DNA of 46,767 nt, taken from contig CAMOZC010000002.1 of the NCBI GenBank assembly GCA_946630785.1, positions 1 through 46,767 on the forward strand. Direction: 5' to 3'. The translations under genes were made by a program, and so were the position numbers. Below are positions 8,308 to 18,012 of this stretch, one piece after another. This DNA comes from an uncultured Clostridia bacterium. Its GTDB lineage: Bacteria > Bacillota > Clostridia > Christensenellales > UBA1242. How positions within the stretch are numbered: position 1 is the first letter of the stretch; each line of letters begins with the position of its first letter. The notes under the pieces are model-generated. The model was not told the DNA's origin. It was given only the letters and a program-made list of their open reading frames with translations, and made no database searches.

Positions 8308-9316
8308 ATAATTCAATACTATCATTACGTTCATGTTGAATTTTTTCTATCTCACGTGCGAACAGATTATTCTGAACATGACTAAGCATGGATTTAATCT
8401 TACTTAAAAAGAAATCAGCATCAGGTTTAGGAATCCAATGTTCACTCCTTTGATTTTGTAAACCATTGGAAATGGCGTACGCCAAAGCCACACCCATGGC
8501 TTTAGAAACATTATCGCTATACGCAACCGACCTTTTGACCGCAATTTTCCAATTTTCATCGCGTTCAATAAAATCAATGGCGTGCTCATCATTGTAGAAA
8601 TTAGACATATCCGACACGATTAAACTGATAACATTTTTACTTTCTTTATAGGCAACGGTACCCTTACCACTGCTTTTGTCATGAAATCTTTTTTCCAAAA
8701 ACTTACTAGATATTTCAGCGAATATCGGTCCCCCGCGAATCACTTCATCTTTTTCGGGAATAACTTGCAGTCCTGGAGTTGAAAGCGGACGAATTGGCGC
8801 ATAACAAACAGAAAATGTTTGCATCAATGCATCTTTCGCCGTTTGCTGATCAATTTCCGATTCAATCATTTTACAATAAACACGCATTAGCAAAGTCGAA
8901 ACTTCTTCGACACCATGACAATGAGCAAAAAAATTAATTAGACTGAAATTTTTCAAAATTTGTTCTCTGGATAAAGGCGTACCATCCGCACCTAAATACA
9001 ATGGTTCGAAGATGTTTTTAATCAACTCTGATTTAGCTTCTTCACCTAGAAAATGACGTTCACTGTATGCAATTCCGATGAAATCAACATCATTTGTGGT
9101 TGCGATTTCGTTTTCGTGTTTTGGTTCTTTGATTCCAACTAGACTTTGTGCAACACGACACATATAGTTAGCACTTTGTGGAGTAACTGACCCGTTACCA
9201 CCGAAACACAGCACTGTTGGTTTGGTAACACGGAAATTAACGCCATTCAAATTTTGCCAATGGTTATCTTTTTTTAAATCACGTTTTCCGATATGATAAT
9301 GTTCAAACCAACTCAT
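8306..9316 (-). CDS. hypothetical protein (336 aa)
   Basis: Long ORF; KPTVLCFGGNGSVTPQSANYM segment. No confident family. Confidence 0.75.
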   Translation of the reverse strand: MSWFEHYHIGKRDLKKDNHWQNLNGVNFRVTKPTVLCFGGNGSVTPQSANYMCRVAQSLVGIKEPKHENEIATTNDVDFIGIAYSERHFLGEEAKSELIKNIFEPLYLGADGTPLSREQILKNFSLINFFAHCHGVEEVSTLLMRVYCKMIESEIDQQTAKDALMQTFSVCYAPIRPLSTPGLQVIPEKDEVIRGGPIFAEISSKFLEKRFHDKSSGKGTVAYKESKNVISLIVSDMSNFYNDEHAIDFIERDENWKIAVKRSVAYSDNVSKAMGVALAYAISNGLQNQRSEHWIPKPDADFFLSKIKSMLSHVQNNLFAREIEKIQHERNDSIEL

Positions 9317-9399
9317 GTGTTTTTACACCCCCTTTAGGTTACCAGTTCCTACTTGCTTTTGCAAGTCACTTACAGTAAAAATGACCCACAGGCCATTCA

Positions 9400-9861
9400 T
9401 TACATAGTTTTTTCATTTTGCAATTTATCACGCAACTCTTCTTTTTCCACATCTGCTTTCAACGCACTCAAAGCATTACAACCTTTCATCACGTCACCAG
9501 CAGGACAATTAAAAGTTCCCACTTCACGCACTTGTCGTCGTGAATCTTCTGCCACCTTGGCAATTTCCAAGAAAACCAACCGCCTTTGGTCAGCATTCAT
9601 CGCATGAATCGTATCTTTTAATTTGCCAGCAATCTGCCAACTTTTCTTTAATGCCGCTGGTGAATAATTTTGATTTGCCACTAAAACAATTTTTTCGTGT
9701 TCGTTTTCTTCCGGATGGTATTTATTCATACAGCGCACACTCTTGACCCAGTTTTCACCCAAGGCAATCATTTGTTTTGCTGTCACCGCCGAATTAAATT
9801 CGGCTCGCTTTCCCAACTTTAAACCCTTAAATAATTTCATTCGTATTAATCCTTTCGCCAT
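9400..9861 (-). CDS. hypothetical protein (153 aa)
   Basis: ORF consistent with neighbouring coding strand; no recognised domain. Confidence 0.6.
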   Translation of the reverse strand: MAKGLIRMKLFKGLKLGKRAEFNSAVTAKQMIALGENWVKSVRCMNKYHPEENEHEKIVLVANQNYSPAALKKSWQIAGKLKDTIHAMNADQRRLVFLEIAKVAEDSRRQVREVGTFNCPAGDVMKGCNALSALKADVEKEELRDKLQNEKTM

Positions 9862-9918
9862 AATTATAGCACACCACTAAATGACAAATCAATACCACCC
9901 ATTAAAATGCAAACATAA

Positions 9919-9943
9919 AAAAGCCAGCAATTACTGGCTTTAA
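9919..9943 (-). terminator. intrinsic terminator
   Basis: AAAGCCAG-caatta-CTGGCTTT with T run on minus strand. Confidence 0.75.
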
Positions 9944-9982
9944 CAATAACGGCTAAATGCCTTCGCTAATAATTTTATTTCA

Positions 9983-10270
9983 TCAATCCAATAATTCTGG
10001 ATTGTCTTTTAAAGCGACTTCTATATCATCGCTAATTTGCGCCAATTTACGCGCAGTGTCCGCCGGATTGTTTAGTAAAAAGTTTGGATTTAAACTAATT
10101 AACCCATCAATATCACTTTCTGGATATCCCGCGCGCACCACGGCGGCAAGATTAGCTAAAGCCCGTTCCCCTGAAATAATTTCCAAGCCGGGACAAACAC
10201 GACACAAGAATTTAATGTCGTCATCATCATAGCCCACTTTAATCAAATAATCATAAAGGATTTGGTCCAT
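9983..10270 (-). CDS. hypothetical protein (95 aa)
   Basis: ORF with plausible composition, followed by terminator. Confidence 0.55.
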   Translation of the reverse strand: MDQILYDYLIKVGYDDDDIKFLCRVCPGLEIISGERALANLAAVVRAGYPESDIDGLISLNPNFLLNNPADTARKLAQISDDIEVALKDNPELLD

Positions 10271-10331
10271 TAAACCAATATATCACAAAAACGCCCAAAG
10301 ACCACCAAAAAATGTTTTCCACTATCCAACA

Positions 10332-10366
10332 AAAAAGGCCCAACCCATCATCGGATTAGGCCTTAT
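10332..10366 (-). terminator. intrinsic terminator (stem with G-U pairs on minus strand)
   Basis: aaggcctaatcc-gatgat-gggttgggccttttttg read on minus strand. Confidence 0.6.
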
Positions 10367-10428
10367 CTGGCGGAGTTAATATAACATAAAACAATAATTA
10401 ATAATCACATACTTTAATAACGTATTGT

Positions 10429-10698
10429 TTACCTTAACGAATCAACTATTTTATTAACTGCATCTACTCCGATATTAAAAGCACTTAATGCTTTCTTCGA
10501 TGTGAGAAATGCTTTTGATTTAATATGTCCATTTATTGATGCAGTTTCCAATAATTTCTTTGCTTGTTTCTCATCTTTTTTCAAAACAGTTCCATCTAAA
10601 TATATCATCGCCAACTCATATCTTGCATCATCATTATTATCTTCTATTTGTTTTTTTAATCGAGCAATTTTTCTCTTTAATTTTAGTTTATCAAACAT
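10429..10698 (-). CDS. small Sel1-like/TPR repeat protein
   Basis: DDARYELAMIYLDGTVLKKDEKQAKKLLETASINGHIKSKAFL matches a Sel1-like repeat; SD aaaaaggagaaat. Confidence 0.7.
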   Translation of the reverse strand: MFDKLKLKRKIARLKKQIEDNNDDARYELAMIYLDGTVLKKDEKQAKKLLETASINGHIKSKAFLTSKKALSAFNIGVDAVNKIVDSLR

Positions 10699-10727
10699 AT
10701 TTCTCCTTTTTCGATTTAGTTTACGTT

Positions 10728-10817
10728 TGGCGGAGAGTCTGGGGTTCGAACCCAGGCCACCTGTTACAGTGCTACTCCCTTAGCAGGGGAGCCCCTTAAC
10801 CACTTGGGTAACTCTCC
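10728..10817 (-). tRNA. tRNA-Ser (anticodon GCU), CCA encoded
   Basis: GGAGAGT ... CTCCC CTGCTAA GGGAG ... long variable arm ... TGGGTTCGAACCCCA G ACTCTCC GCCA. Confidence 0.95.
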
Positions 10818-10824
10818 AAATAAC

Positions 10825-10854
10825 AAAACCAGTCTATGCGGTAAATCTGGTTTT
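10825..10854. terminator. terminator-like hairpin downstream of gpmI
   Basis: AAAACCAG-N14-CTGGTTTT. Confidence 0.55.
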
Positions 10855-10872
10855 GTCAAGTTAAGTTCTGTA

Positions 10873-12402
10873 TTATTTATGTTGCAACATACTTGGATTA
10901 AAATGCGAATCGGCCGGAACAGTCAATAAATCGCAAATCGTAGCCGCCAAATTGGTTAAACCATAAACACCACTTTCCGTGTTTGCCAGTTTAACATCCG
11001 GTGTTCCAAATGGGCAAATCGCAATCGGTACCAAGTTGTTAGTATGCGATGTTTTGACTTTACCGTTTTCATCGGTCATTTCTTCCGCATTACCGTGGTC
11101 AGCTGTAATGATTAAATTTACTTTATTTTTTTGACAAACATCGTACAAGCGACCAACACATTCGTCAACGGTTTTGCAAGCCACCACGGCAGCATCAAAC
11201 TCACCACAGTGACCGACCATATCCGGATTTGGTAAATTACATTTCAGGAAATCAAATTGACCGTTTTCAATGTTTTCAATCAATTTATCCGTAATTTCCA
11301 CTGCTTTCATCTTTGGTGCTTTACTGTATAAGTTATTCAACTTATCACTAGGAATTTCCAACCAAGTTTCTAACTTCGGGTCGATTGGCGCACTTTTATT
11401 ACCATTAAAGAAATAAGTCATATGTCCAAATTTAACTGTTTCCGTAACGGTATATTGGCGTACGCCATGTTCACACAACCAAGCGGTTAAGGTGTGGTTA
11501 ATTACTGGTGGTTCACATAAGTAATTCTTTGGCAAATTCATTTCGGCGTCATACTGCAAAATTCCAGCGAAATAACAATCTTTAATTAAAGCCCGTTGTT
11601 CTTGGGAAATATAATCACCATTATCAAACATACGCGCAGTTTCAACAGCACGGTCACCGCGATAATTCAACAATAAAATCGCTTCGCCGTTTTTAATTAA
11701 ATTATCTGGATCAACGACAACCGGTGGAACTTGTTCATCCGATAAACCCGGATTAGCCTGATAAAATTCATTCAAATAAGCACGCCAATCTTTAACGACC
11801 GGAGCTTTACCCTGCACGCAAACTTCAAATGCTTTGGTTAACATTTCAGTTTGGGCTTGATAACGATCCATGAAAATTTGTCCACGACCACCAATAACAG
11901 ACAAGTTCGGTACCTGCGCCAAAAACTCTGCTGCTGAACGTGGGCTGACGTCACGACCATCAGTAATTGCAATCACATTGAACGGTAAATTTTGTTTTTC
12001 ACATTGTGCAATCACTTTAAACAAATGTTCAATGTTACTGTGTACGCGTCCATTACTACATAAAATAATAATGTTCAATTTGGGATAAGTACTGATTTTT
12101 TGCCAAACAGCTGATTCAAAAATCTTGCCAGTTGCAAAAGCATCATTCAATAAGGACAACCCTTGTTTAATGGTTATACCTGCGCCCATGGCGTTGTGAC
12201 CGACTTCACTGTTACCAGCATCCTTGGCACTATCCAAGCCAACTTCGTGCCCACTGGCTTTAATTAAAGTCGTCAAATGTTCGTTGCGCGCTTTAGTTAA
12301 ATTAGGCATACCTGCCGCAACCACGGCATTACCTTCGACTCGGGGACTATAGCCCAAACCATCCATTACACATAAAACTGTACGATTAAATTTATTTGTC
12401 AT
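10873..12402 (-). CDS. gpmI: 2,3-bisphosphoglycerate-independent phosphoglycerate mutase
   Basis: VMDGLGYSPRVEGNAVV, DAGNSEVGHNAMGAG, TDGRDVSPRSA, NPDMVGHCG, ITADHGNAEEM. Confidence 0.95.
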   Translation of the reverse strand: MTNKFNRTVLCVMDGLGYSPRVEGNAVVAAGMPNLTKARNEHLTTLIKASGHEVGLDSAKDAGNSEVGHNAMGAGITIKQGLSLLNDAFATGKIFESAVWQKISTYPKLNIIILCSNGRVHSNIEHLFKVIAQCEKQNLPFNVIAITDGRDVSPRSAAEFLAQVPNLSVIGGRGQIFMDRYQAQTEMLTKAFEVCVQGKAPVVKDWRAYLNEFYQANPGLSDEQVPPVVVDPDNLIKNGEAILLLNYRGDRAVETARMFDNGDYISQEQRALIKDCYFAGILQYDAEMNLPKNYLCEPPVINHTLTAWLCEHGVRQYTVTETVKFGHMTYFFNGNKSAPIDPKLETWLEIPSDKLNNLYSKAPKMKAVEITDKLIENIENGQFDFLKCNLPNPDMVGHCGEFDAAVVACKTVDECVGRLYDVCQKNKVNLIITADHGNAEEMTDENGKVKTSHTNNLVPIAICPFGTPDVKLANTESGVYGLTNLAATICDLLTVPADSHFNPSMLQHK

Positions 12403-13138
12403 AATTAATTACTCCATAAAATGAATCTATATTTAAAGAAGAACCGACGAAGAAAATTCCGTCCAATTCTGGTAACGCCATATAACTCTTAACGTTAGCT
12501 GGCGTAATTTGTCCACCATACAGAAGTGGTAAACTGGCATCCAAGGGATTATTTTTCAATTCAATCAAACACTTACGAATATGTTTAGTTACCATATCAA
12601 TATAATCGGGTTTTGGTAAGATACCGCGCTGTACTACCCAAATCGGGCGATAGCAAACCACAATATCGTTAATGTTGGAAATACCCACTAATGCGCCTTG
12701 GATTTGACGTTTGATAACTTCAAAAGTCAAATTGTTTTGGTTTTCTGACCAAGTTTCACCGACACACAAAACTGGTGTAATTCCATATTTTTGTAGCAAC
12801 TTGATTTTCTTATTGACGGTTTCATCACTTTCAAAGTTCTGACGCCAAGTACCATCACCAACAATACAATATTTGACACCGTATTCTTTCAACAACTGGA
12901 CACTAAGTTCGCCCATGCGTCCGCCGTATTCAATATCGCTGACATCCTGTGCACCCAGTTGCAATGGTTTTGGCATTTTTAAACGTGCAATTTCGTAATA
13001 ACAAGCCGCTGGTGCTAAAATGACTTCGGTTTTGTTTTTTAATTCCAAGCCACGTTTATAAACTTGTTCAAAAAATTCCAATACCTCTTTGGGCGTTTTG
13101 TTGGATTTCCAACACGCAAAAAACATTGGTCTTCGCAT
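12392..13138 (-). CDS. triosephosphate isomerase homologue with degenerate active site
   Basis: Full-length TIM fold by motif order (ACWKSNK, LGAQDV, TPVLCVGET, YGGQITPANV), but H95 (GHSERR becomes GDGTWR) and E165 (YEPVWAIGTG becomes YRPIWVVQRG) are replaced. Confidence 0.85.
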   Translation of the reverse strand: MRRPMFFACWKSNKTPKEVLEFFEQVYKRGLELKNKTEVILAPAACYYEIARLKMPKPLQLGAQDVSDIEYGGRMGELSVQLLKEYGVKYCIVGDGTWRQNFESDETVNKKIKLLQKYGITPVLCVGETWSENQNNLTFEVIKRQIQGALVGISNINDIVVCYRPIWVVQRGILPKPDYIDMVTKHIRKCLIELKNNPLDASLPLLYGGQITPANVKSYMALPELDGIFFVGSSLNIDSFYGVINYDK

Positions 13139-13139
13139 T

Positions 13140-14192
13140 TTATTTTTCCCCCTTTTGTTTTAAACACGCAATTCCTGGCAAAGTCGTGCCTTCAATATAT
13201 TCTAAAGCTGCACCACCACCAGTGGATACATGCGTGAATTGATAGTCCTTTACCGCCGCTGCTGTATCACCACCACCAACGACGCTTACAGCATGACTAT
13301 TAACAACTAACTGAGCTACAGCACGTGTACCAGTTCCATTCTTCGCATCAACATCGAATTGTCCCAACGGACCATTCCAAAAAATCGTTGCACTATTTTC
13401 AATAATTGGTTTCCAAGTTTCCACAGTCGCTAACGAAATGTCCAAACCGCGATCAGGTGCCACATAAATTTTAGCTCGACGTTTGATTCCATCATCCTGC
13501 CATTCCTGTGCAATCCGTCCGCCAACCAAAACATTGTCCGCCCTGTCAGCCAATTTGCGCGCTAACGGTAATTTGTCACTGGCTTTCTTACCACCAATAA
13601 TCACAGTAAACGGACGTTTTGGGTTATCAGTAATTTTGCTTAAATACTCAATTTCACGTGCCATCAGAAAGCCCGCATAACCCGGCAAATAACTAGCAAC
13701 ACCGACGGTGCTGGCATGGGCACGATGTGCCGCACCAAAAGCATCATTCACAAAAATTTCACCAAGACTTGCTAGCTGTTTAGCAAATGACGGATTATTG
13801 GCAGTTTCGTCTGGCGTAAAACGGGTATTTTCTAACAATAGCACGCTGCCATTCGGCATAGTTTCAATTTGCTCTTCCACCGCTTTACCGACAGTTTGTT
13901 CGCTGAAACGCACCATTACATTTGGTAACAATTCTTGCAAGTGCTCATAAACCGGGCGTAAAGAATATTGTGGTTCAGGTTTGCCATCTGGTCGTCCAAA
14001 ATGGCTACACAAAATTACACGTGCACCACGTTCCAACAAATAACGAACTGTCGGCAAACTATCCACCATGCGTTTATCATCACTAATTTCGCCATCGACC
14101 GTCATTGGTACGTTATAATCCACGCGCATTAACACACGTGTACCAATTTTTATCGGAGCATCTTCCACTGTTGCAATCGGTATAGTCTTCAT
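13140..14192 (-). CDS. pgk: phosphoglycerate kinase, shortened C-terminal domain
   Basis: RVDYNVP, SHFGRPDG, ENTRFTPDE, NDAFGAAHRAHAST, GGKKASDK, WNGPLGQFD, VGGGDTAAA, STGGGAALE. Confidence 0.92.
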   Translation of the reverse strand: MKTIPIATVEDAPIKIGTRVLMRVDYNVPMTVDGEISDDKRMVDSLPTVRYLLERGARVILCSHFGRPDGKPEPQYSLRPVYEHLQELLPNVMVRFSEQTVGKAVEEQIETMPNGSVLLLENTRFTPDETANNPSFAKQLASLGEIFVNDAFGAAHRAHASTVGVASYLPGYAGFLMAREIEYLSKITDNPKRPFTVIIGGKKASDKLPLARKLADRADNVLVGGRIAQEWQDDGIKRRAKIYVAPDRGLDISLATVETWKPIIENSATIFWNGPLGQFDVDAKNGTGTRAVAQLVVNSHAVSVVGGGDTAAAVKDYQFTHVSTGGGAALEYIEGTTLPGIACLKQKGEK

Positions 14193-14257
14193 TGTACCTT
14201 ATTATAATACGCAACATTCATCTTGCCAAACAAAACACGACAATACCTGTGCTGTTT

Positions 14258-14689
14258 TCAGCGTAATTTAGCACCACACCCTTGACAGCGAACATTACTA
14301 GATAAATTCTGTGATCCACAATATCCACAGATGATTGTTTCGGGTGTAGTACTTTGTTTTTTTATTTCTAACTCCTCGCGTTCTAATTGAATTCTTGCTT
14401 TTTCCAGTTCCATTTTTTCACGTTCTAAATCACCTTGGTCATCATTGCCCATGATAGTTTCGCCTGGATTCATGCGTGATTGCATTCTATTTTGAACAAT
14501 TTTCACTATAATGATTAATACAAAAAAGAACCAAATTAAAGCAAAAAATGGAATTATCATAAACAAAAAATCCATATCATCAAAAAAGATAAGATTGATA
14601 AGCACAAAAGCGAACATAAAAAAGAAAGCAATTGGTACAAAAATCAATATCCCCATTTTGTTTTTGCTTGATTTAATATCCACAATCAA
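14258..14689 (-). CDS. membrane protein with C-terminal zinc ribbon
   Basis: Two TM segments then ICGYCGSQNLSSNVRCQGCGAKL (CxxC...CxxC). Confidence 0.7.
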   Translation of the reverse strand: MIVDIKSSKNKMGILIFVPIAFFFMFAFVLINLIFFDDMDFLFMIIPFFALIWFFFVLIIIVKIVQNRMQSRMNPGETIMGNDDQGDLEREKMELEKARIQLEREELEIKKQSTTPETIICGYCGSQNLSSNVRCQGCGAKLR

Positions 14690-14759
14690 AATCTCCTTTG
14701 TTCCTTAATTAACTTATTAAGATAATTTAGCGTTATCGTGTGGTTTTGTCAAGATATAC

Positions 14760-15521
14760 CTATTTTGTCTTTTGGCGTTTTGCTTGCAGATTATAAACAA
14801 TTCGCGCCACCCAAGTGGTTGGTAGTAAACCAATCGCAAAACGTGCTAAACGGACAGTGAAAGTTGGCACAATATAAAATTGATTTAAATGTTGAATGGC
14901 ATAACGCGCCACCTTGGTACTATCAACTCCATGAAAGTTGAATTTTACATCAGCTGTTTTTGCGAAATTAGTATCAACTGGACCCGGACACAAAACGCTG
15001 ATTTTAACTTTTGATTTGGCGCGTCTTAACTCTTCGCGAATCGCCTCACTCAAACGTACTACGTAATTTTTTGTAGCATAATAAGTTGCCATCAACGGTC
15101 CTGGCATAAAGCCCGCAATCGACCCAATATTTAAAATGTGACCACTGTTACGCGCTTGCATATCTGCTAAATACAATTTAGTTAAAACATGCAACGCCAC
15201 CACATTGGTATTAATCATGGACAAATCTTTTTCCAATGGTCTTTCGGCAAAAACACCACTATCACCAAATCCAGCATTATTAATCAATAAATCAACATCG
15301 GGATGCATCGTATGTAATTGCTGACAGTACTCTGGATTACTTAAATCCAAACTAACCGTGGTAACATTTACTGCTGGATGAGACGTCATAATTTCTTGTT
15401 GCAAAAGTGCCAACCGATTTTGGTCGCGTGCCACCAGTACCATTTGGTCATATTGGTCCGCTAAAATTTTTGCCATTTCGCGTCCCATACCTGAAGACGC
15501 ACCAGTAATCAAAACTTTCAT
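14760..15521 (-). CDS. SDR family NAD(P)-dependent oxidoreductase
   Basis: MKVLITGASSGMGREMAKIL, NNAG, YYATKNYV. Upstream extension to 15548 is less likely. Confidence 0.9.
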   Translation of the reverse strand: MKVLITGASSGMGREMAKILADQYDQMVLVARDQNRLALLQQEIMTSHPAVNVTTVSLDLSNPEYCQQLHTMHPDVDLLINNAGFGDSGVFAERPLEKDLSMINTNVVALHVLTKLYLADMQARNSGHILNIGSIAGFMPGPLMATYYATKNYVVRLSEAIREELRRAKSKVKISVLCPGPVDTNFAKTADVKFNFHGVDSTKVARYAIQHLNQFYIVPTFTVRLARFAIGLLPTTWVARIVYNLQAKRQKTK

Positions 15522-15557
15522 AAAAAAAGATTGCCATAAAAATGACAATCTGTCGAT

Positions 15558-16592
15558 TTAAAGTTCTTGGTTTTTATCTAAATCAATTTGCAACGTATTG
15601 TAATTACGCACAGACGACAGAGCCGTTTGAATGTTTAAAGTAGACTTCTTATCTTGTTTTTTTTTAAACTTCTCAAATTCACCCTTTAATTCGTCAATAT
15701 GACTTTGCATAACCGGATTGTTATAAGGGCTTTGTTCTGCTGCTAAAATACGAACTTCCAAGGTTTTAGCACATTTAATTGCTTCACTTTCGCGCGTTTT
15801 TTCTACAGCATCGCGCGCACTCTTAAAGCCATAAGTTTGGGTTTCTTTTGACATATTCGTACAATCTACCAACGCTTCAATAGTTTTAGCCTCGGTTACT
15901 GGATTAAACTTTGCATAAACCAATCCAGGTTGGTTTGGATTTTCAGTTCTTTTATAAATTTCCAAAAAATCATACTTACCAGATTGTTCAATGTAGTCAA
16001 CAGTTTTTGGCAAACCCTCAATCGCTGCATCGTGGTCAACTTTTGCGACATGGCGACAGAAATGCAATTCTTCTAATTGACCTTCACAACGTTCAATTTG
16101 TGACATCTTGCTTTCGAAATACGGCACCGCAAAAGCACGTACACCGACAACATAACCAGCCGCAATAAATTTAGTAATTGCATCATCGACCACACGGTTG
16201 TTTTTTAAAGTCTGGTGTAAAATAATGTTATAATTATGTTCACGGAAATAATCGATAACTTTCGACGTAACGCCCAAGCCAAGTTGGTCGGTCGCTGTTA
16301 CGTAATAATCTGGAAAACGGTCCTTAATTTCATCGGCCTTCGGATGGAAACTACGGAAATAGTCATTATCAATTTCAATAAATTCACGCTTAGCAGAAAT
16401 TTGTTCTGTATAGTGAATTAATGAAGTTTTACCAGAACCCGACTGTCCGCCAACCACGATTGCTATCGGGTGCTTTGATGGTAAGACATCAGCCGCCATA
16501 ACCTTAACAATGTATTGAGTGATTTTATCAATCTCTTCGTTACTTAAATAGTATAATTGCTTAATCTCTTGTAAATCATCAAATTTATCCAT
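15558..16592 (-). CDS. zeta-toxin-like kinase (UNAG kinase/PezT-type)
   Basis: IAIVVGGQSGSGKTSLI (Walker A), FIEIDNDYFRSFHP, HQTLKNNRVVDDAITKFIAAGYVVGVRAFAVP. Confidence 0.8.
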   Translation of the reverse strand: MDKFDDLQEIKQLYYLSNEEIDKITQYIVKVMAADVLPSKHPIAIVVGGQSGSGKTSLIHYTEQISAKREFIEIDNDYFRSFHPKADEIKDRFPDYYVTATDQLGLGVTSKVIDYFREHNYNIILHQTLKNNRVVDDAITKFIAAGYVVGVRAFAVPYFESKMSQIERCEGQLEELHFCRHVAKVDHDAAIEGLPKTVDYIEQSGKYDFLEIYKRTENPNQPGLVYAKFNPVTEAKTIEALVDCTNMSKETQTYGFKSARDAVEKTRESEAIKCAKTLEVRILAAEQSPYNNPVMQSHIDELKGEFEKFKKKQDKKSTLNIQTALSSVRNYNTLQIDLDKNQEL

Positions 16593-16595
16593 TGT

Positions 16596-16823
16596 TTAAT
16601 TACCTTCCTTCTTACTACGCGCAATTGGTCCATAGGTTTTAATAATTCGTTCAATCGCTGCCATATCATTGTGTTTCATTGCTTTTTCATCAGCCAATAC
16701 TTGCATCAATTCCTTATTGTTGCGGTCGTAACCATTTTTACCGTAATGCCCAATCATGTAATTCATGATTTCGCGGGCTACTTCAATTTTTGTATTGTCG
16801 TTCATTTGTAACTCCAAATTCAA
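16596..16823 (-). CDS. small protein upstream of the zeta toxin, candidate antitoxin
   Basis: 75 aa ORF ending 3 bp before the zeta-like gene; helical, charged; no recognised family. Confidence 0.6.
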   Translation of the reverse strand: MNLELQMNDNTKIEVAREIMNYMIGHYGKNGYDRNNKELMQVLADEKAMKHNDMAAIERIIKTYGPIARSKKEGN

Positions 16824-16950
16824 TATACCACAGTCACGGTTAACATTTCAACTTCTTTCGACTAATAATCATCCCCAATATCGGAGTTTTATTTTAAATT
16901 TTTCATATTTTATGCTATGATAATATGTATCGACTAAAAAAGGAGAAAAG

Positions 16951-18012
16951 ATGAAAATTTATCAAAACAATCTCTTAAACAAAATTTTTACCACTTTATG
17001 CGCACTCTCCTTGTCATTTGCCAGCATGTTTATATTCTCCGCTTGCGGCACAGTATACCATTCACTTGCTGGTACCATGTCTGATATTGCTGGTACTTAC
17101 AAACTAACGAGATACATTCAAAAAGACGATAATGGAAACCCTATTGATCGTATTAACCAATTACACGTCAACGCATATTTAGTCGTAGATACAGATGGTT
17201 ATGGCTACTATGCATACCAAGACGATGAGACTGAATTCTGGTATGATAGTATCTTAATTCATTATAATATAGATGAAAAAAACCCTAACTTATATAAATC
17301 AATTCAATTCACAAAGGGTATTTCACAGGAACAGCAATACATTAACCACCAGAAACCAGGTAATGGTTATGAACCTGTTATGGGATTTAATGTTAATAAC
17401 AAAACTTTTAATTACTTTATCCCTGATTATAAACCAACCCTAAAAGGCATCATTCCCAGCTACTACACCGATGTTGTTTATACTAAAATAAGCACAAGCG
17501 TTGACTTAAGTAAAATTTCTGCCGAAACTAATCGCTATTTAACGCCCCTGCCCGAATATGAATTAAAAAACTTAAACGGGGTTCTTGTCTTCACTGCTGG
17601 AATACCAAATCACAATGTTGCCCCCGAAATTGATAACCCACAATATGATAAATACAAATATTATGTTGTTGATTTTAATGCCACTACTAAAACCGCAGAT
17701 ATTTACTACGAACGAACGGAAGGCAACGATGGTGCCCATGTCGAGTACAACGTAGCCATACCAACCTATATTATAATCAATCCGATTGGAACAAATATGG
17801 TTGTAATGAAATTCTTCGATCAAGAGTATATCGCAGAAGTTAACCCTAAATATGAAACACCAAAAGCGGTTACATACATTGTTAATTCTAAATCAAATGA
17901 AGATAATTTATCCACTATGGTTTATTATAATGTTTTTTGGAAATACGAAAATGCCTCAATTGAAGAGGCTATTGCTATTCAACTAGAAAATTACGCCAGG
18001 TCACAAAATTAA
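16951..18012 (+). CDS. predicted lipoprotein of unknown function
   Basis: Signal peptide with lipobox-like FIFSACG; SD aaaaggagaaaag. Confidence 0.8.
   Translation: MKIYQNNLLNKIFTTLCALSLSFASMFIFSACGTVYHSLAGTMSDIAGTYKLTRYIQKDDNGNPIDRINQLHVNAYLVVDTDGYGYYAYQDDETEFWYDSILIHYNIDEKNPNLYKSIQFTKGISQEQQYINHQKPGNGYEPVMGFNVNNKTFNYFIPDYKPTLKGIIPSYYTDVVYTKISTSVDLSKISAETNRYLTPLPEYELKNLNGVLVFTAGIPNHNVAPEIDNPQYDKYKYYVVDFNATTKTADIYYERTEGNDGAHVEYNVAIPTYIIINPIGTNMVVMKFFDQEYIAEVNPKYETPKAVTYIVNSKSNEDNLSTMVYYNVFWKYENASIEEAIAIQLENYARSQN

Noticed and set aside
10360-10380. ctggcggagtt sequence resembling the end of the downstream tRNA gene
   Set aside because: Only about 8 bases match; no cloverleaf can be drawn.
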